The notes below the pieces were generated by a model that was given only the letters and a program-made list of their open reading frames with translations, was not told the DNA's origin and searched no databases. The position numbers and the translations under genes were made by a program. Positions 48,111 to 55,819 of a stretch of 64,000 nt of DNA are shown here, in pieces. Within the stretch, counting starts at the first letter, position 1. Each line of letters starts with the position of its first letter. The DNA is from Streptococcus suis (GTDB lineage: Bacteria; Bacillota; Bacilli; Lactobacillales; Streptococcaceae): assembly GCF_002960425.1 (NCBI RefSeq), contig NZ_POIZ01000087.1, positions 124,001 through 188,000 of the forward strand, written 5' to 3'.

Positions 48111-48792
48111 TTTTCAACCTCTTTTTGACTTTCAAATAAATTAATAGGAGTAAAATCAAATTCCACAATAATAGTATGATATGACTAGCAGATATTGCTG
48201 ATATTTTGAAGCTTTCAGAAATAGTTTCATAATAAATGTATGGTAATGCTCCAGGAAATACACGTTCAATATAGGGGATAACTAATATTGGAAATAGCAA
48301 CAAAGTAGCTAACGCTGTCATCGAACTCTTAAAAAATAAAGTTAAATAATATGCAATGAAGAAACACAAAACGCTACTAAATAGATAAGAGATAAACTGT
48401 ATTACGCTAACTTCTTTAATAGTTCCTTTAAATGTGAAGAAACTTACGATAACTAAAAATGATAGAATGGCTTGTAATGCACAGTCTATCAACTCAACAA
48501 TAATGATTTTTTGTGTACTACTATTTTTGTTTCCAGTTAATAAATAGACTATTTTAGATTCTGGATTCTCGACTTCCATAGAGCCATTTATCAGGCCACC
48601 TATCATAAATAAATAAGATGCAATTACCAAAATTTGATTAATTGATAAAACAATATAATTATCATTGATTTCAAATGTTATCAAACTAAGAATACAGGTA
48701 AATAGAATAAGCAGTAACTGACTTAAAATTTGTATTTTTACCGCATTCAAACTGTATTTTTTATAAATAAGAGCATATACTGTTTCATCCAT
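48103..48792 (-). CDS. ABC-2-type membrane subunit (second)
   Basis: 229 residues with six hydrophobic segments and a short basic tail (LKVKKRLKNE). Size and position match the second permease of bacteriocin-immunity transporters (LanFEG-like). It overlaps both neighbours by eight bases. Sequence alone gives no named family; function is inferred from context. Confidence 0.7.
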   Translation of the reverse strand: MDETVYALIYKKYSLNAVKIQILSQLLLILFTCILSLITFEINDNYIVLSINQILVIASYLFMIGGLINGSMEVENPESKIVYLLTGNKNSSTQKIIIVELIDCALQAILSFLVIVSFFTFKGTIKEVSVIQFISYLFSSVLCFFIAYYLTLFFKSSMTALATLLLFPILVIPYIERVFPGALPYIYYETISESFKISAISASHIILLLWNLILLLLIYLKVKKRLKNE

Positions 48793-49585
48793 ATTTCTTG
48801 TCCTTCTGATTTTTATACCAAGCTTTAATATACATCAAAATAGTTACTATTGATGCTTGAGATAATAATAATAACAAACCATACATTTCTGAAGGATTGT
48901 TATTTTCTACTCTTCCAAATGCAAATGACTTTGCACCTATTAGGGGTAATAAATTTTCAAGTGTCGGAGAAACTACTCTCAATACGCCTGATAAAGTTAT
49001 AACAAGAAGACTTACAATAACAATAACTGATGGAATAGGCTTTCTTGTTATTTTTACTAAAAACATTGAAAGCAATGTCAATGTTATGGCAAAGATAATG
49101 ATTCTTAACGTTACTTCTAAAATAAGACTTAGATTGAGATAATCTTGTAATGTTTCATCTAACATCACATAGAGCATCGCACTATTTATTAGAGATAGAA
49201 CAACCGTCAACGTACTGGCTACAATCATTCCAGAACAAATCTGACCTGTTAAAACCGTCTGCCATTTTGGTGTCAATAATTTAGTTAATGATTCCTGGCC
49301 AAATTTGTACTCCGTAGATAGAATCAGTGCAAATAAGATTGGAAAAAATAGAATACTAGATTGATAGGGGGAAGATAATATCGCATCTCTTACTGTTTGA
49401 AACTCTGTTAATTGACTGGTTGTATCTTCAAGCATAAGAATCTCTGTATCACCATTCGCTATCGCATTGATTACTTGAATATTTTGAAAGGTAAAGAATA
49501 CACTGATTCCAATCACAATTGCTACCCCCATCCAAAAGAGCGGCAATGATAATATTTTGTATAGTTCACTACGAGTATTTTTCAT
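48785..49585 (-). CDS. ABC-2-type permease (first)
   Basis: 266 residues, six predicted helices. The opening MKNTRSELYKILSLPLFWMG and the segment EYKFGQESLTKLLTPKWQTVLTG are typical of ABC-2 permeases that expel peptide antibiotics. Starts six bases after the ATPase stop. Probably forms a heteromeric membrane part with the next gene. Confidence 0.8.
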   Translation of the reverse strand: MKNTRSELYKILSLPLFWMGVAIVIGISVFFTFQNIQVINAIANGDTEILMLEDTTSQLTEFQTVRDAILSSPYQSSILFFPILFALILSTEYKFGQESLTKLLTPKWQTVLTGQICSGMIVASTLTVVLSLINSAMLYVMLDETLQDYLNLSLILEVTLRIIIFAITLTLLSMFLVKITRKPIPSVIVIVSLLVITLSGVLRVVSPTLENLLPLIGAKSFAFGRVENNNPSEMYGLLLLLSQASIVTILMYIKAWYKNQKDKKYG

Positions 49586-49591
49586 AAAGCA

Positions 49592-50299
49592 TTACCCCAT
49601 CTCATTTGTAACAGATTTAAAATAGGCTTCCTCAAAAGAGCCATATTCTTCAAGAACATCTTTGCTACTACCATCAATGACTACCTTACCATTAGATAAT
49701 CCTACAATTTTATCAACCGTAAGTTCTAACTCATTCATATAATGGCTTGTGATTAAAACAATTTTATCGTCTCTTACAAATTCTCTTAGAAACTCTCTAA
49801 CCCATCTAATTCCATCTGGATCGAGTCCATTAATCGGTTCATCCAAAATAAGTATTTTAGGATTCGCTAAAATAGCCGTAGCCAGCCCCAGTCTTTGTTT
49901 CATCCCAAGAGAGTAGTCTTTTATCTTTTTATTGCCAACATCCTGAAGGCCAACTATTTTTAAACATTCTAAACATCTCTGCTTATCTATACCACTAGTT
50001 AAAGCAATCCACCTCAAGTGACTATAGGCCGTCCTTGTTGGATTGGGTTGAAAACTATCCAAAAAGGATCCAACATATGTAAAGGGAGTGTCACTCAATT
50101 CTTCATATACTTTCCCATCAAAAGTCGCTCTACCTTCATCTGGAGAAATTAAACCAAGCAGAATTTTTATTAAGGTTGATTTACCAGATCCATTTGGACC
50201 AATAAGTGCTGTCACTTCTCCTTCTTTAGCTGTAAACGAAACTTCTGAAAGAACTGTTTTCCCACCAAAACCTTTGCTAACTTTTTCAATTTGTATCAT
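49592..50299 (-). CDS. ABC transporter ATPase, bacteriocin-immunity type
   Basis: 235 residues, BcrA/LanF-like. Walker A GPNGSGKST, signature YSLGMKQRLGLATAIL, Walker B ILILDEPINGLDPDG, H-loop ITSHYMNEL. The ATG overlaps the B2-like stop (ATGA), so the two are translationally coupled. Drives the two ABC-2 permeases downstream. Confidence 0.88.
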   Translation of the reverse strand: MIQIEKVSKGFGGKTVLSEVSFTAKEGEVTALIGPNGSGKSTLIKILLGLISPDEGRATFDGKVYEELSDTPFTYVGSFLDSFQPNPTRTAYSHLRWIALTSGIDKQRCLECLKIVGLQDVGNKKIKDYSLGMKQRLGLATAILANPKILILDEPINGLDPDGIRWVREFLREFVRDDKIVLITSHYMNELELTVDKIVGLSNGKVVIDGSSKDVLEEYGSFEEAYFKSVTNEMG

Positions 50300-50577
50300 T
50301 TATCTTTTCCACCTTTTACAATTATAATTTTTTGAAATTTAGATAAATCCATCTCTTCACCAATTGGTACCCCATCAATTTCTACCCATGCATGAGCTAT
50401 AAATGGTGATATCTGAAATCCCGAAATCCAATCCGGAGTTCGCCTAGCTATTATTCCCCATAGCATAACTGCAACGGATCTTTGTAGACAACTATGTTTA
50501 CCTGCTAAATCCTGAGCAAATTGATTTAACTTACTATATATATTGATTTGGAGTTTTGGACTACTCTCAGAAAACAT
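50296..50577 (-). CDS. Short lasso-peptide B2-type cysteine protease
   Basis: 93 residues resembling the C-terminal catalytic part of B2 (Transglut_core3) proteins, which cut the leader from lasso-peptide precursors. Visible: Cys30 in HSCLQRSVAVMLW, His62 with Asp68 in PFIAHAWVEIDGVPIGE, and the closing KFQKIIIV strand. Typical B2 proteins are about 130-150 residues, so some 40-50 N-terminal residues are missing. An in-frame TAG lies seven codons upstream and only a weak AGGAA precedes the ATG, so this start is the only one. All three triad positions are kept and the gene is coupled to the ATPase, which argues for expression. No precursor, B1 or cyclase gene is near. Confidence 0.8.
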   Translation of the reverse strand: MFSESSPKLQINIYSKLNQFAQDLAGKHSCLQRSVAVMLWGIIARRTPDWISGFQISPFIAHAWVEIDGVPIGEEMDLSKFQKIIIVKGGKDK

Positions 50578-50597
50578 GCTATAGAATAATTCCTAAT

Positions 50598-50640
50598 CCC
50601 TAATGGTAACTATTAGGGTAGATGACAACTCGTCATCTAC
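50598..50640 (-). promoter_or_regulatory. Two adjoining hairpins at the 5' end of the accessory operon mRNA
   Basis: GTAGATGAC/GTCATCTAC with loop AACTC (50618-50640) and CCCTAAT/ATTAGGG with a seven-base loop (50598-50618). They share one base and fall at the predicted transcript start, 21 bases before the B2-like ATG. No T-run, so a stabiliser or translation control element is more likely than a terminator. Confidence 0.6.
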
Positions 50641-50647
50641 ATTTCAT

Positions 50648-50689
50648 ATTCTACAAAACAACTATCAGAAAAATATCAGAATTTCTGAT
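50648..50689 (-). promoter_or_regulatory. Accessory operon promoter with TATCAGAA direct repeats
   Basis: Minus-strand -10 TAGAAT (50648-50653) without a consensus -35. On the plus strand TATCAGAA (50663-50670) repeats at 50674-50681, an 11-base period over the -35 region, and an inverted half TTCTGAT follows at 50683-50689. Direct repeats with this period and a poor -35 are what an OmpR-type activator uses; the divergent response regulator is the obvious candidate. Confidence 0.6.
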
Positions 50690-50870
50690 TTCTATGTAAT
50701 TTTTTTGATTCTAGATTATCGCATTGTAATATAATAGCGGTATACGTAACAGACTATATACTAATTTTCATAAGAAGTCTGTATTATTTAGATTATTATC
50801 ACCCCTATATCATTACCGGGGTAAATATGGTACAATATGATTAGAATATATTTTCAAAGGAGAGGCAATC

Positions 50871-51542
50871 ATGAAATATAAAGTCCTAGTCATAGATGAT
50901 GATACCGCTATTCTAAGACTCATTCAAAATGTTCTAGAGAATAAAAACTTTGTCGTCGATACGCGAACTGCTATTCCAGAAATTGATATATGTCATTTTA
51001 TCGGCTATGATTTAATTATTTTAGACATCATGATGCCCCACAGTGGAATTGAAATCTGTAAGTATATCCGAGAATTTATCCCTGTTCCAATCATATTTCT
51101 AACAGCTAAAAATTTAGAAGAGGATATTGTATATGGCATACAGTCCGGTGCAGATGACTATATCACAAAGCCATTCAGCATACCTGAACTAGTAGCAAGA
51201 GTACAGATGCATATCCGTAGAGAAGTACGCAATAACAATTCTAGTGATATTCTACAGTTTGGACCTCTCGCAATTGATAAAATTAAAGAAGAACTTAGAA
51301 TTGCGGATATACATATTCCCACTACAAAAAGAGAGTTTCAATTAATTTTGTTACTCTCCAGCAATCCAAATAAAACATTTTCAAATAACGAACTCTTTGA
51401 TTATCTTTACCCTCATGATTCTGAAACTCAGGGGCGATCAATTACAGAGTATGTATACCAAATCAGGCAAAAATTAAAACCTTATGAAATTAATCCAATT
51501 AAAACGATCTGGGGAGGTGGTTATCAGTGGATAACGCTCTGA
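50871..51542 (+). CDS. OmpR-type response regulator of the accessory island
   Basis: 223 residues. The receiver domain has DDD at 9-11, phospho-acceptor Asp52 in LILDIMMPHSG, and GADDYITKPF; a winged-helix output follows (TEYVYQIRQKLKPY, IKTIWGGGYQW). AAAGGAGAGG precedes the ATG. Divergent from the B2/ABC operon and overlapping its kinase gene by 16 bases. Lantibiotic and bacitracin-type resistance operons carry the same kind of regulator. Likely target: the TATCAGAA repeats nearby. Confidence 0.9.
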   Translation: MKYKVLVIDDDTAILRLIQNVLENKNFVVDTRTAIPEIDICHFIGYDLIILDIMMPHSGIEICKYIREFIPVPIIFLTAKNLEEDIVYGIQSGADDYITKPFSIPELVARVQMHIRREVRNNNSSDILQFGPLAIDKIKEELRIADIHIPTTKREFQLILLLSSNPNKTFSNNELFDYLYPHDSETQGRSITEYVYQIRQKLKPYEINPIKTIWGGGYQWITL

Positions 51543-52603
51543 CTTTTAACCAACTGATTAAACAGACATATTTTAAGATATTAAAGCAATTCCTTATTAG
51601 TCTTTTTCTATTTTACTTGCTACCAATGTTGTTTACTGCATTTACTAATATTACTGAAAAAAATGCAGGTGCGTTTACTATCTATTTCAGTACGATTTCT
51701 TGGATTTATATTAGTCTAATTTTGTTTTCTATTATTGCTAAAAATATGAGTAATCTTTTAGAAAAGATAAGGCAAGAGACAAACATTGTTTATAATCAAA
51801 GTCTACTGGTTGATACAAATGAACATGACCTAGCTAAGTTAACCTTAATTGAACTGATTGAAACAAGACAAAAAATTCAGGAAATGCAGTCAACGATAAA
51901 AAAAATGATTCAATCTGAAAAACAGCAAAAAAAGGAGCTGATGTTTCAAGTCTCAGCTGCAGCGCATGATCTGAAAACACCTTTAACAGTTATTCAAGGA
52001 AATGCTCAATTTTTACAGTCTATGGATATTACTGGAAATATTGGGCAATGTTTAGGAGATATCGAACTTGCCAGCCAACAACTTAATAGATACTTTAACC
52101 AGCTCATCAATTACTCTAAAACATTCTATAATGATACTTCCAATTGGGAGAGTTTGTCTTCGGATTACTTACTTGAATTATTTGAACAAGAAATTAGGCT
52201 AATTACTGACAAAAAAGCTAATATTCAATTTTCAAACAACCTACCAATCCCTATCTATTTAACGCTTAATCTAAACCTATTCCTACGAGCTATCCTAAAT
52301 ATTATCAATAATGCGATTGACCATTCCAAAAGTAATTATCCAGTAATAAGAGTAGACTACAAGTTAATAGATAATAAATTTTATATTTCCATATGGAATA
52401 GCGATTCTTCATTCTCGGAGAATTTACTAGAGAAATATGGGTTACTATTCTATCAAGACAAACAGGCAACAAATTCAGAGCAAGGAAGTCATTTCGGAAT
52501 TGGATTAGCATTTGTTAAGCGGGTAGCAAAAATTCATGGAGGACAAGTAAATTTGAGTAATTCCGAGAATGGTGCTCTTGTCACTATTTACATTCCAGTC
52601 TAG
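51527..52603 (+). CDS. Intramembrane-sensing histidine kinase
   Basis: 358 residues from GTG 51527, with GGGGAGG upstream. Two helices (FLISLFLFYLLPMLFTAF; FSTISWIYISLILFSIIA) enclose only about 15 outside residues, so there is no extracellular sensor domain. The kinase core has the H-box AAAHDLKTPLTVIQG, N-box NIINNAIDHSK and G-box FGIGLAFVKRVA. Kinases of this layout usually sense cell-envelope antimicrobial peptides through a partner ABC transporter, which matches the divergent ABC-2 system. Confidence 0.88.
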   Translation: MDNALTFNQLIKQTYFKILKQFLISLFLFYLLPMLFTAFTNITEKNAGAFTIYFSTISWIYISLILFSIIAKNMSNLLEKIRQETNIVYNQSLLVDTNEHDLAKLTLIELIETRQKIQEMQSTIKKMIQSEKQQKKELMFQVSAAAHDLKTPLTVIQGNAQFLQSMDITGNIGQCLGDIELASQQLNRYFNQLINYSKTFYNDTSNWESLSSDYLLELFEQEIRLITDKKANIQFSNNLPIPIYLTLNLNLFLRAILNIINNAIDHSKSNYPVIRVDYKLIDNKFYISIWNSDSSFSENLLEKYGLLFYQDKQATNSEQGSHFGIGLAFVKRVAKIHGGQVNLSNSENGALVTIYIPV

Positions 52604-52640
52604 ATATCTGTAAGACTTATGGTTGATGAATCATTGATTT

Positions 52641-52662
52641 CCCTGTTAACCTTCTAACAGGG
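52641..52662 (+). terminator. Hairpin after the histidine kinase gene
   Basis: Perfect stem CCCTGTTA/TAACAGGG with a six-base loop, 37 bases after the kinase stop. No T-run, so termination would be weak. Confidence 0.45.
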
Positions 52663-52764
52663 ATTCCCGCTCTCAATTGGATATGTTTAATTTTCGGTTA
52701 ATTTTCAATAATTTTATCGAAAAGGATGTTCACAAAGATAGTTTTTTTATGCTATTATGATGGC

Positions 52765-52818
52765 TTACTAATCAATTCAAATCAGGCAACTCCTCTGCTC
52801 ACAGAAGGGTTGTTTTTT
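52765..52818 (+). ncRNA. Candidate short RNA between kinase and PadR genes
   Basis: Extended -10 TGCTATTAT (52750-52758), with TTCACA 18 bases before TATTAT, is followed after about 30 bases by a terminator: CAACTCCTCTG (52787-52797) with CAGAAGGGTTG (52802-52812) and a T-run. This would give an RNA of about 54 bases. It could equally be a late terminator for the kinase transcript. Confidence 0.3.
52787..52818 (+). terminator. Rho-independent terminator before the PadR gene
   Basis: 11-base stem with one mismatch and one G-T pair, four-base loop CTCA, then six Ts. Confidence 0.8.
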
Positions 52819-52856
52819 ACTTGTTTTAAAAATATATAAAAATTTTATATAATTAC

Positions 52857-52885
52857 TTGATTTTAGCAAATAATAGGTATATAAT
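52857..52885 (+). promoter_or_regulatory. Promoter of the PadR-HAAS operon
   Basis: TTGATT (52857-52862), 17 bases, TATAAT (52880-52885), in a very A+T-rich stretch. Confidence 0.7.
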
Positions 52886-52926
52886 TTATATATAAATAAT
52901 TTACATAAAGATAAAGAGGTGAGTTT

Positions 52927-53244
52927 ATGTACTACCCCGTATCCTCTATCTTGATAGAATTTCTAGTCTTAGCCATTGTGGAAAAACAGGATTCCTATGG
53001 CTACGAAATCAGTCAGACCATCAAGATAGTTGCTGACATAAAGGAGTCCACGCTCTACCCTATCTTGAAAAAACTGGAAAAGGCTGGCTACGTTACCACC
53101 TATACCCAAGAATTTCAAGGGAGAAAGCGGAAATACTATACCATCACACCTGCTGGACGTGAACACATCCCCTTCCTGCAGGCTGAATGGAATACCTACA
53201 AAGACCATATTGACGGAATTATAGAAGGGAGCCTACGAAAATGA
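52927..53244 (+). CDS. PadR-family transcriptional regulator
   Basis: 105 residues, PadR winged helix with the family pattern YGYEISQTIK, STLYPILKKLEKAGYVTTY and RKYYTITPAGREHI, lacking the large C-terminal dimer domain (subfamily 2). GAGGTG precedes the ATG. It overlaps the next gene by four bases. Short PadR proteins next to HAAS/DUF1700 proteins are a recurring pair; the HAAS domain is thought to touch or modulate the regulator. Confidence 0.9.
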   Translation: MYYPVSSILIEFLVLAIVEKQDSYGYEISQTIKIVADIKESTLYPILKKLEKAGYVTTYTQEFQGRKRKYYTITPAGREHIPFLQAEWNTYKDHIDGIIEGSLRK

Positions 53245-54353
53245 CACGCGCAGATTATCTGAACCAACTAGAACAAGCACTATCTCAACTCCATCCAAGT
53301 GCCAGACAGGAAGCTCTGGATTACTTCAATGAATATTTCGATGAAAAAGCGGATGACCTGGCAGCTATTAGCGAACTCGGAACAGCTGAAGAAGCTGCAA
53401 AGGAAATCATAGCCAACCTGCCCGAAGATGCCCTCATTGCTAAGGAAGACCAAAGCACTTCACAATCAGCTAAAGCATTTGATTTCGATTTTGACTTTGA
53501 CTTTCAATTTGACTGGGATGGTTTTTTCAACAATTTCAGACATTCAGCCTTTCAAGCTAGGGAAAGGATTGAATTGGAGGCAAAGATTGAAGAATTACCT
53601 GATTTTTCAAGCTTACAGATTGTTCTCGAAGACCAAGCTCTTAGTGTGCAAAGCTATGAGGGTGACAAGGTAGTATTGCATAATCCATTTTCTGAAGAGA
53701 GGTCCTATCAGGCTTTTGACTATCAACTAGTCCAAGATAGTTTGTACCTATCTAGCAAGCCACTCCCAGACCACCTCTACTTTTCCAACCAGCAAACCAG
53801 CTCTGCTATTCTCAAAATCCCTAAAAGACTCCTGCCCCTTACTAATCTCAATCTGAAAACGACAGATAGTAGTTTGACGGTGGCGGCTGTGCAGGCGAGC
53901 GAACAGCTCGTCATCAATGCAGAAGATAGTAGCATCAGCATGACGAAAGTGAGCTGTCCAAGCTCTGCCCTAGGGTTAGAGGACTCTACACTCACTATCT
54001 CAGATGGGCGACTGGATGAGTTGAAATTGGAAGCCAGCGATACTGTTATCACTCTCTCAAGCATGAGCCTTTCAGAAGCAAGGATAAGATTAGAAGATTG
54101 TGTCTGGAAGTTGAAGGATTTTGTCCTTGAAAAGAGCCTAAACTGCCAGGCTGAAGATTCTGTCCTAACCTTTAAACCAAGTACGGACATCAGTTTGGAC
54201 ATCTGGGAGGAAGATTCTAGCCTCAAACTTCCAAAGGATAAGGCGTTTACCATGATGAAAGAGGATAACACCACTCATCTCAGCTACAAGCAAGAAAATA
54301 GCCCTGCTCAGTTGACCATCCATTGTCAAGACTGCCAACTTACTGTAGGATAA
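53241..54353 (+). CDS. HAAS (DUF1700) and DUF4097 fusion protein
   Basis: 370 residues. The N-terminal HAAS helical domain (residues 1-65: YLNQLEQALSQLHPSARQEA) is followed by a Phe/Asp-rich linker with repeated FDFD steps, then a DUF4097/adhesin-like beta-strand repeat domain (about 115-370). No membrane helix or signal is visible, so it is probably cytoplasmic, unlike the two later proteins. Cotranscribed with padR. Confidence 0.82.
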   Translation: MTRADYLNQLEQALSQLHPSARQEALDYFNEYFDEKADDLAAISELGTAEEAAKEIIANLPEDALIAKEDQSTSQSAKAFDFDFDFDFQFDWDGFFNNFRHSAFQARERIELEAKIEELPDFSSLQIVLEDQALSVQSYEGDKVVLHNPFSEERSYQAFDYQLVQDSLYLSSKPLPDHLYFSNQQTSSAILKIPKRLLPLTNLNLKTTDSSLTVAAVQASEQLVINAEDSSISMTKVSCPSSALGLEDSTLTISDGRLDELKLEASDTVITLSSMSLSEARIRLEDCVWKLKDFVLEKSLNCQAEDSVLTFKPSTDISLDIWEEDSSLKLPKDKAFTMMKEDNTTHLSYKQENSPAQLTIHCQDCQLTVG

Positions 54354-54364
54354 AGGAGGTTCCT

Positions 54365-54943
54365 ATGAATCGCAAGGAATATTTGCAGAAACTTGAAAAA
54401 CATCTCAAACATTTGCCAAAAGAAGATTTTCAAGATACCGTGGACTATTTTAATGAATTTTTCGATGAGAAAGAAAACGACGAAGAAGCTATTCAAGAAT
54501 TGGGCAGTCCTAAAGAAGCCGCAAGTGAAATTCTAGCGACCCTCTACGAAAAAGAGCGGACGGAAGATAAGCCAAATACCCGTAATATGGTCTGGTTGAC
54601 CATCCTCGCCATCCTTGCCGCACCAATAGGCATTCCCCTAGCAATCACCCTAGTTGCCCTCTTCATTACCCTACTCCTGTTCATCCTCAGTGCCTTTCTA
54701 CTCCTAATATCACTTTGGATTGTCCTCCTCAGTCTAGCAATCGCCCAACTTCTCCTCGCCTTCGACCTCTTCACGCTCTCGTGGTCCTCCTCCCTCCTCT
54801 TCACAGGGCTAGCCCTCGTCTGTTTGGCACTCACCCTCTTGGGTAGTAAATTCACTCTAGACCTTGGAAGCAAAACCTTCTTGTTTGTTTTACACTGGAT
54901 ACAAAGAACCATTCGCAAAGGAGATTATCATGAAAGAGCTTAA
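54365..54943 (+). CDS. HAAS (DUF1700) membrane protein
   Basis: 192 residues from ATG 54365, after GGAGG. The N-terminal HAAS domain (YLQKLEKHLKHLPKEDF) resembles that of the preceding gene; four or five leucine-rich helices follow. It looks like the membrane partner of the PadR/HAAS system, similar to Firmicutes DUF1700 proteins next to padR. Overlaps the next gene by 14 bases. Confidence 0.85.
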   Translation: MNRKEYLQKLEKHLKHLPKEDFQDTVDYFNEFFDEKENDEEAIQELGSPKEAASEILATLYEKERTEDKPNTRNMVWLTILAILAAPIGIPLAITLVALFITLLLFILSAFLLLISLWIVLLSLAIAQLLLAFDLFTLSWSSSLLFTGLALVCLALTLLGSKFTLDLGSKTFLFVLHWIQRTIRKGDYHERA

Positions 54944-55784
54944 ACCATTTACGAAAATCATTCTGAACCTGCTCAGTCTTGGAGCCATTCTCAGCCTCAT
55001 CGGTTTCCTAGCTGGCGGATGGACAAATATGAGAACTGTCTCAGAAAACTACTTCCAGCCACAAACAGCCAGTTTTAGTGACATTAGGGAAATAGAAGTT
55101 AATGAACGACTGTCCATCATGCCTTCGCCTGACAACCAATTCCACCTCCACTACTATCGAAATCAGCATAAAGACATCGACCTCCTCAGCCACCAAGTTC
55201 AAGATGGAAAGTTAACCATTTCTAGTGCATTTCAAGGTATCGTTTCTTATGATGGTTTACTCGAACCAATCTTAAATCTTGTCAATGACCAAAATGTCGC
55301 CTACCACCAACCTGTCTTAGAAGTCCCAAAAAATAGCACAATCGAATCACTCGCAGGTAGCCTTCAGGGAGATTTGTATCTGGATAAAGTGACCATTCAA
55401 AATCTGGAACTCACAGTAGAAGATGGTGACATGTTGATTGAAAACAGTCACATCAGCTATACTCATTTATCACACCTAAATGGAGATGTAACAATCAATC
55501 ATTCCACATTAACAAGTCCGAAAGACATTTTCAATACTGTTGGCAGTAGCCTAACGATTGAGGATGGGGATTTTAAAGCAGAAAATCTAAAACTAGAAGG
55601 AAGACATGACATCAGCAATTACAATGGCTCAATCGACATCTCTCTTCATTCACAAACAAAAATGGACCTCTACATAGATGCCAGTCAAAATAATAACAGA
55701 ATAGAACTGCCAGCATATTCCAATACCCAAGCCAATAATTACCTCTTCATCTCTACACTGGATGGAGAATTGACTATTCGGTAA
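54930..55784 (+). CDS. Membrane-anchored DUF4097 protein
   Basis: 284 residues from ATG 54930, after AAGGAG. One N-terminal helix (IILNLLSLGAILSLIGFLAGG) with the rest outside. The external part is a right-handed beta repeat (LELTVEDGDMLIENSHI, LNGDVTINHSTL), as in DUF4097 proteins. Last gene of the module; the pattern PadR, HAAS, anchored DUF4097 resembles envelope-stress modules. Function inferred. Confidence 0.82.
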   Translation: MKELKPFTKIILNLLSLGAILSLIGFLAGGWTNMRTVSENYFQPQTASFSDIREIEVNERLSIMPSPDNQFHLHYYRNQHKDIDLLSHQVQDGKLTISSAFQGIVSYDGLLEPILNLVNDQNVAYHQPVLEVPKNSTIESLAGSLQGDLYLDKVTIQNLELTVEDGDMLIENSHISYTHLSHLNGDVTINHSTLTSPKDIFNTVGSSLTIEDGDFKAENLKLEGRHDISNYNGSIDISLHSQTKMDLYIDASQNNNRIELPAYSNTQANNYLFISTLDGELTIR

Positions 55785-55788
55785 TTGC

Positions 55789-55816
55789 AAAAAGCCCTCC
55801 TCACGGAAGGCTTTTT
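55789..55816. terminator. Bidirectional terminator after the PadR module
   Basis: AAAAAGCC and GGCTTTTT arms with inner TCC/GGA and loop TCAC; T-runs on both strands, between converging genes. Confidence 0.85.
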
Positions 55817-55819
55817 AAC

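Larger units (their letters stand above)
52604..52926 (+). other. Intergenic region with hairpin, terminator and promoter
   Basis: No convincing ORF. It holds a hairpin after the kinase gene (52641-52662), an extended -10 TGCTATTAT (52750-52758), a terminator (52787-52818) and the PadR promoter (52857-52885). Confidence 0.6.

Noticed and set aside
50603-50734. 43-codon plus-strand ORF between the B2-like gene and the response regulator, a possible precursor peptide
   Set aside because: No ribosome site, it runs through the hairpins and operator repeats, and it has no lasso-like core (Gly1 with Glu or Asp at 7-9).
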